15,672 nt of DNA from Fidelibacterota bacterium (GTDB lineage Bacteria; Fidelibacterota; UBA2242), in assembly GCA_023133185.1 (NCBI GenBank), contig JAGLWX010000174.1, positions 1 through 15,672 on the forward strand, read 5' to 3'. Numbering within the stretch: the first letter of the stretch is position 1; each line of letters starts with the position of its first letter. The notes beneath the pieces are model-generated. The model worked only from the letters and a program-made list of their open reading frames with translations. It was not told the DNA's origin and did no database searches. Position numbers and translations under genes: made by a program. Positions 8,182 through 13,200 of this stretch are shown here, one piece after another.

Positions 8182-9021
8182 TTATCTTACTGCCAGCGCT
8201 GCCCATTCGTCTTGAAACATCTCATCGTCTAAAATCAAGCCGTAATTTAGTACATTCATCTTAAATATGTCATATTCATCTTTTAAAATGCCGCTAAAAA
8301 TGCAGGGAGGTATTTTACCGTAGTTTTGTATGTTAGCAAGAAGAGCTAAATTTGGTTTCCTTTCAATATTACTGAGTACCAGGTCAACGCTAAAATTATC
8401 ATGTTTTATGATATCGCCAATCGTTAGGCTATAACGGTCATGAATATGATTTATTTCCAGGTGTTCGCGGAAATTATCCTCGACAAACGGATCAATGTCC
8501 CACGCCTGTACGAATTGTGCGCCCATCTTTAACGCGGCAATTGTCAGAATACCGTTTCCGCAGCCGGCGTCCAGAACGGTCATGCCGGGTTTAAGGTATT
8601 TTTCCATCATGAGCAGCGCCATTTGGGTTGTTGAATGGTTTCCGGTGCCAAATGCCATTCCCGGTTTAATAGCAATCCGGATAGCTTCGGAGCCTTTATA
8701 TGTTTTCCAGTAAGGATATATCGCAATATTCGGGCTGATTTGAATAAGCTGGAAATGTTCCTGCCAGTTTAGATGCCAGTCCTGGTTGGCGATGATTTCC
8801 GTTTCGTAATGCGGCGGAGATCCGGGGAATAATTCTGTTATCTCCCGTATTTTCTTTGCGATTGCTTCCGATTCGGAAAGATTGAAAAATGCGTCAAAGC
8901 TTTTGTCCTGTTCGATCATACCAAGGCAGGATAGTTCACCGATCATAGCCATCAGGGATTCGTGATCATATCCGCCTTTCCGGAAATGATATTTCAGCCA
9001 TTTAGCGGGCGTACGGTTCAT
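8182..9021 (-). CDS. prmA: Ribosomal protein L11 methyltransferase PrmA
   Basis: 279 residues, within the usual 250-300 range. PrmA trimethylates ribosomal protein L11 using S-adenosylmethionine in the cytoplasm. The N-terminal half is the substrate-recognition part, with the typical DWHLNW (81-86) and IYPYW. The catalytic Rossmann domain starts with PGMAFGTGNHSTT (about 120-132), then motif I VLDAGCGNGIL (149-159), the acidic DIDP loop (175-178) and SGIL (243-246). A departure is the motif after strand 4, SNIERKP (217-223), where PrmA usually has N-I-L. Its ATG overlaps the stop of the M28 gene (ATGA), and one base separates its stop from the lipoprotein gene, so it is embedded in a secretion operon. 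It could be the housekeeping enzyme or a paralogue with another substrate. Confidence 0.9.
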   Translation of the reverse strand: MNRTPAKWLKYHFRKGGYDHESLMAMIGELSCLGMIEQDKSFDAFFNLSESEAIAKKIREITELFPGSPPHYETEIIANQDWHLNWQEHFQLIQISPNIAIYPYWKTYKGSEAIRIAIKPGMAFGTGNHSTTQMALLMMEKYLKPGMTVLDAGCGNGILTIAALKMGAQFVQAWDIDPFVEDNFREHLEINHIHDRYSLTIGDIIKHDNFSVDLVLSNIERKPNLALLANIQNYGKIPPCIFSGILKDEYDIFKMNVLNYGLILDDEMFQDEWAALAVR

Positions 9022-9944
9022 TGTTTATCGATGCTTGAAGTATAGATATAATCGTACAATACCTGTCCGACTACGAGCAGGCTACGGGGACTGCATTTGT
9101 CGGGCGTATCCATTGTCGTATGCCAGAAATTCTGATAGCGGTTCGGATATTCGAAGTCGATGAGATCGACAGAGGGAATACCGGCATGCCGGATTAACAT
9201 GACGTGATCATCATGAATATAGCCACCGAACCGGTGCTGAAATTCGGTGAAGTTTCGTTTTTTTGCAATGTTCCACAATTGCTTTATCAGCTCGGGATGG
9301 CTTTGGTGGGATGTTCGCTCGATGGGAATGGTCAACTCCTTATCGCCGATCATATCGATAATGATCGCTTCGGTTGGTTTGGGAATCGGTAAATGTTTTG
9401 CAAAATACTCGGATCCCATACAGTAATATTCCAGTGATCCGGAATAACCATAATCTTCACCGTCAAACAACACCAGATAGACGGTTCTGCTCGGACTTTG
9501 CCGGGATAAATGTTCAGCCAGATGCATCAGCACGGCGATCCCGCTGGCGCCGTCGTTGGCTCCTAAAATCGGTTGTTTGCGTTTCCTTATGTCCGGATCG
9601 CGATCAGCGCGCGGGCGCGTATCCCAGTGAGCACCGATCAATAATGGATTTCCGGCGTCGAGATGAAATCCTGCAATAATATTGGTCAATGTGAAAGTGA
9701 CGTTATCTTGCGGAATATCCTGTTCAAAAGTTTGTTGGATAATTGTGTCCGATAAAGGCGAGAAAAAGGCTGTGTAATAGACAATTGCTTCGGAATGTCC
9801 CGGCGATCCCGGATGACGGTAGCCAATATCGCACTGTTCTATTAGATATTGGTAAGCCGTGTCTCCATCAAAAGCGAGATATTGATCTCCACAATTGTAG
9901 ATCGATAGCAACGATATAAGGATTATCAAAAAATATTTATACAT
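9018..9944 (-). CDS. M28 family glutaminyl-peptide cyclotransferase-like enzyme
   Basis: 308 residues. A hydrophobic leader (about 4-17) ends at Cys18. The preceding IYN is a poor lipobox, so this is a signal anchor or an atypical lipoprotein; either way the domain faces the periplasm. The M28 zinc fold is clear: GAHWDTRP (His106, Asp108), LGANDGASG (Asp131), FDGEDYG (Glu163, Asp164), DMIGD (197-201), HDDH (244-247) and FWHTTMDT (Trp274, His275). LIDFEYP and WHT-xx-DT point to glutaminyl cyclase rather than an aminopeptidase. By family comparison Asp131, Asp164 and His275 would bind zinc and Glu163 act in catalysis; Asp164 takes the place of the Glu in the human enzyme. Such enzymes convert an exposed N-terminal Gln to pyroglutamate. 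AAGGA (9950-9954) sits five bases before the ATG. It heads the six-gene - strand unit downstream of sprA. Confidence 0.85.
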   Translation of the reverse strand: MYKYFLIILISLLSIYNCGDQYLAFDGDTAYQYLIEQCDIGYRHPGSPGHSEAIVYYTAFFSPLSDTIIQQTFEQDIPQDNVTFTLTNIIAGFHLDAGNPLLIGAHWDTRPRADRDPDIRKRKQPILGANDGASGIAVLMHLAEHLSRQSPSRTVYLVLFDGEDYGYSGSLEYYCMGSEYFAKHLPIPKPTEAIIIDMIGDKELTIPIERTSHQSHPELIKQLWNIAKKRNFTEFQHRFGGYIHDDHVMLIRHAGIPSVDLIDFEYPNRYQNFWHTTMDTPDKCSPRSLLVVGQVLYDYIYTSSIDKQ

Positions 9945-9979
9945 ATGGTTCCTTCTTGTTTAGAGGGGGTAATTTCGTA

Positions 9980-10008
9980 CTCGTTGTCTGTGGCTCATAG
10001 TCAGTAAA
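9980..10008 (-). repeat. Degenerate heptanucleotide array, left copy
   Basis: Read on the - strand, this stretch falls into seven-base units resembling GACYAYG: GACTATG, AGCCACA, GACAACG. The reverse complement of 9980-10008 aligns without gaps to 10216-10244 at 17 of 29 positions, and 11 of the 12 differences are transitions. It is therefore the inverted partner of the right copy, on the other side of the small remnant gene. Confidence 0.5.
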
Positions 10009-10035
10009 ACAACCATAGCATATTCATAAGTTGTT

Positions 10036-10189
10036 ATTTATTGCAAAACACATCCGCTTTATTTATCATGTTTCCCAACATCTGTATTCGGAAATTTCTT
10101 TGATAAGAAATAAATATCCATAGCCTGTTCGTATGCCAACTTATAAATATCTAAATCTTTTGCTGATTTAATATACATAATTTATTGCA
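10036..10189. repeat. 10-bp direct repeat bracketing the remnant gene
   Basis: ATTTATTGCA occurs exactly at 10036-10045 and again at 10180-10189. Between the copies lie 134 bp that contain the whole 39-codon remnant, whose ATG starts two bases inside the right copy. This could be a target-site duplication or the trace of an insertion or deletion. In an AT-rich gap, chance cannot be excluded. Confidence 0.35.
10059..10178 (-). pseudogene. N-terminal remnant of a four-helix-bundle protein (23S rRNA intervening-sequence type)
   Basis: A 39-codon frame starts at ATG 10178-10176 and stops at TAA 10061-10059. The peptide contains KDLDIYKLAYEQAMDIY and LSKKFP, the first helix and turn of the S23/IVP four-helix-bundle family (typical form: a DLEVY-like start, then KKFP). 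The family is normally about 115-130 residues and continues with a conserved QIRR-x-S-x-S and NIAEG region. Here that part is missing: after KKFPNTDVG the frame ends, so about two thirds are lost. No good Shine-Dalgarno precedes the ATG. It is probably a decayed gene, not an expressed small protein. Members occur inside 23S rRNA genes and also, as here, free in intergenic DNA; their cellular role is not settled. Confidence 0.65.
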
Positions 10190-10215
10190 CCATTTTTGAT
10201 CTCAAAGAATCATTG

Positions 10216-10244
10216 TTCACCGACCACGGATTGCAGACCACGGA
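10216..10244 (+). repeat. Degenerate heptanucleotide array, right copy
   Basis: Seven-base units GACCACG, GATTGCA, GACCACG run in phase from 10222, so GACCACGGA occurs twice at 14-bp spacing (10222-10230 and 10236-10244). It lies four bases downstream of the sprA stop and is the inverted partner of 9980-10008. From memory, GAC-YAY-G arrays of this kind are widespread in intergenic DNA of environmental genomes. Translated in the right frame they give the TDHGLQTTD type of spurious peptide. Confidence 0.55.
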
Positions 10245-10248
10245 CCTA

Positions 10249-13200
10249 TTATCCTCGGATGGCTATGTTGACATCAAACCCGCCATTCCGGTTGATCCGC
10301 TTGCCGGTTCGGCGGTTAAAGCTTTCACCGTAGGAATAAAACAATCCACCGGTAACCTTCTTTGTAAAGGAGTAACTGATGCGCGGTTCGATTTTCCAAT
10401 TTTTGTTTTCTTGTTGTACGGTGAATTTTGCATCCGCCGTATTTCTGCCGCGGGTCTTCGAAGAACTGTAATCGAAATTCATTGTAAAATTCATGCTATT
10501 TTCCAGCCGTTTATCTTTCAGGAAGGGCAGCGGAATTGTAAAACCACCTTTTTTCTGGTAGTTAAGAGATGCGTTGATATTCTGTTCGTTGACAATACTT
10601 GTGCCGCCGTTCGCCTGGTTATTGATTGTTTTTCCCTGGGTCATGCGGATATTGGAATTGATATTGTTTTTAAACTGCATGGATAAGCCGATAAGAGGTG
10701 AAAAATATAGTTTATATGAGGAATTTTGTTTTTCACCGTTTCGGTAAACTACCGCTTCCTTGCCGGAGAAGCCGTGGTCGAGGGATAATTTTTTAAAGAA
10801 TTTCGATATGAACCCTATTTTTTCAATCTGGCTCCAACTGAGCGTCCAGCCCGGAAAGGGCATACCGCCCTTGCCATTTTCATCAAAGGTAATATAATCA
10901 CGGGTAAGATTGTGGCTCTTTTGTCCCTGAGATTCAGCCCAGGACATATTCTGTCCGAAAGACAAAGAAGTGCTGATATTTTTTGTCACTTTAATGCCCG
11001 AACGCATGGAGATGTCGGAGTTCGTGGCAAGGTTGTTGACGTTTAAACCAACTTCATCTGTCAGAATTTCCAGTCCGGGATCCGATGACAAACCGGTCCG
11101 GTATAATAAACCGGGGGTTCCTACACGACCCAGGTTTCGGTTGTTGCGACTTGTGGAATAGCTGATTTGAATCGGCTTAATTTTATCCAGGGCTTTGTAG
11201 AGATACTCCAATAGCTTGATCTCTTTTTTGTTTTCCTTTGTGCTCTTTTCCGGTGTTTCCGGTGTTTCCGACCGGGATCGTGATGAGCGGCGGCTACCTG
11301 AACGTCCGGAAGATGGACGGCTTGATGATTTTGCGGATTTTGGAGTATAGAAAGATTTCAGGATCAATTTGGGGTCCAGGCTGAAAGAACTGGAAATTCG
11401 CGACTGGTTATTTAATTGATCGACACTTTTGGTGTTGCTGTTTACCGGTTCGCTCCAATTATAACCGGCGTTATAATTTATACTCGGTGCAAACCAGCTG
11501 AATAGTTTGAGTGAATATGCCGCCGAGTAACTTTCGGTAACATTAATTGGAATACCGGGGTTGAGTTCTTTGACGGCTCGCAGTTTATCGTTTCGAAAAT
11601 CGATCATGCTGTTTTTCATCTTTCGGGAATAATTAACACTCAGATTGTCGAATACTTTATAAGCGCCTGTGATGGATCGGTTCAAACCAAAGTCATGTGT
11701 CTCGGTTGCCTGGCTTTCCGAAAGACGCGGGACTTTGATGGATTTACTTTCGCCGGCGTCCATGGAAAAATCCAGACTGCTGGGGGTATAGTACCATCGA
11801 AAATCACCCAGTTTGTCACCCAGAACCGGCACGTTTTGCATCCATTTAAAGGGCTGAATATAATTATCGCGGCCAAAGGGGATTTTATATGACAAATTTC
11901 CCTTATAGGTCTGGGATTCTCGTTTTTTGACCTGAACGGATGAGCTTTTCGACCATTGAGCGTTAAACTGAACTTTGATTTGGTCAATAGTATATTTTGT
12001 CAACCAGAAATCGGAGCCCCGTTTACCGAAAGATGTATTGATACCGTAGGATTCCGAGAGATTTAAAATACTATCCGGAGCGCTGTCTCCTGTGAGAATG
12101 TCGGTGCCGGGGACATACTTGGGAGCGCTGACTTTGTTGGAGAACGATCCTGAAACCGGCAGTCTTAATCCCCAGCTAGCCGGTGTCAGTTTATCAAGTG
12201 AAATACTACCGCGGGCGGTAATGTTGCGACTGGTGTTTAATCCGGAGGGCTGCAGGCTGGGACGCTGTTCTACGGTATGGAAATCGGCGTCTTTGCGGTT
12301 AATGCCAAGGTCAAATTTCATCAGGTCGGCAACAGTAAGCGACATTTTGCTCCGGTAAGCCACGCCCGGATCGCGGCGAACTTCAGATAGGCGCAATTCA
12401 TCGAGCCAGACCTCGCCGAAGATAGTGTTATCGTATCTTGGCAACGGCGCGTTTTCATCAAAATCATCCAGCGCATATCTCTGGTTAATGACGCCGATCT
12501 CTAATTGTTGAATGCGGGAAAGCGCCGGGGCGCCGTGAATAATTATTTCCTTGCCGGTGTATTCACCGTTTTTCACTTCCTTATATCGCCGCTGGATGAT
12601 TTCCCCTTTATCATTTCGTGTAATGCGAAGTTGTTTGGGATCCTCTTTATTTCCAGTAAATTCGTCTTCGCTGTTGTAGCTTTTCAGACTGGTGAGAAAA
12701 TCAAGATCGATTTCCATATAGTTCTTTTTGTCCCAATCGGGATAAATAGGTTGCCGGTATTCGTAAAACTGGGGATTTTGACCACCGCGACCAAATCGTA
12801 CGAAAAATTGGAGCGGAGTTTTTTCGCCCTCGCGGAAATATTTTGTGCGGGTGTGAATGTTATGTCCGTTGATATAGAGTTTCATCTTCTTATATGTAAT
12901 AAAACTTGCCTCTTCCCGCAATACTTTTTTCGCCGCCGCTATTTCTCCCGGTTTGATGCCTTCGCTTCCATCAAACCAAAGCACCAGCGACTGTTCTTTC
13001 ATGCGGATTTCATTGATCCGGTCATACTCACCCTGAACGCCTTTGGGGGCTTTGTACGTATCGGGATTATCTTCAGAATTGATAACGCTCACCGCGAAAG
13101 CATTCTCTTTCTTAATATAATCGCTGCCCTCTTCCGGTGCAACGCCCAGTTCTTCCCATTCATTGCCCACCATTTCGATTTTGGCGATCATGACCGTATC

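Larger units (their letters stand above)
9945..10248 (-). other. 304-bp AT-rich gap between sprA and the cyclotransferase gene
   Basis: This gap holds the four-helix-bundle remnant and repeats listed separately. No intrinsic terminator for sprA was found in it. On the - strand a weak promoter-like pair is visible, TTGCAA at 10041-10046 and TATGCT at 10017-10022 with an 18-bp spacer, each 4 of 6 to consensus. This is too poor to call as a promoter. The downstream operon may therefore be read through from sprA or use an unrecognised promoter. Confidence 0.5.

Noticed and set aside
10094..10111. Perfect 7-bp hairpin (ATTTCTT, TGAT loop, AAGAAAT) as an sprA terminator
   Set aside because: It is almost purely A/T, lacks a following T run, and falls within the codons of the four-helix-bundle remnant.
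10216..10244. CRISPR-like repeat array
   Set aside because: Units are seven bases with no spacers and are degenerate. No cas genes are present.
10213..10686. 157-codon + strand frame beginning with a TDHGLQTTD peptide
   Set aside because: It lies antisense to the conserved end of sprA, and its opening comes from the heptanucleotide array. No family resemblance or Shine-Dalgarno supports it.
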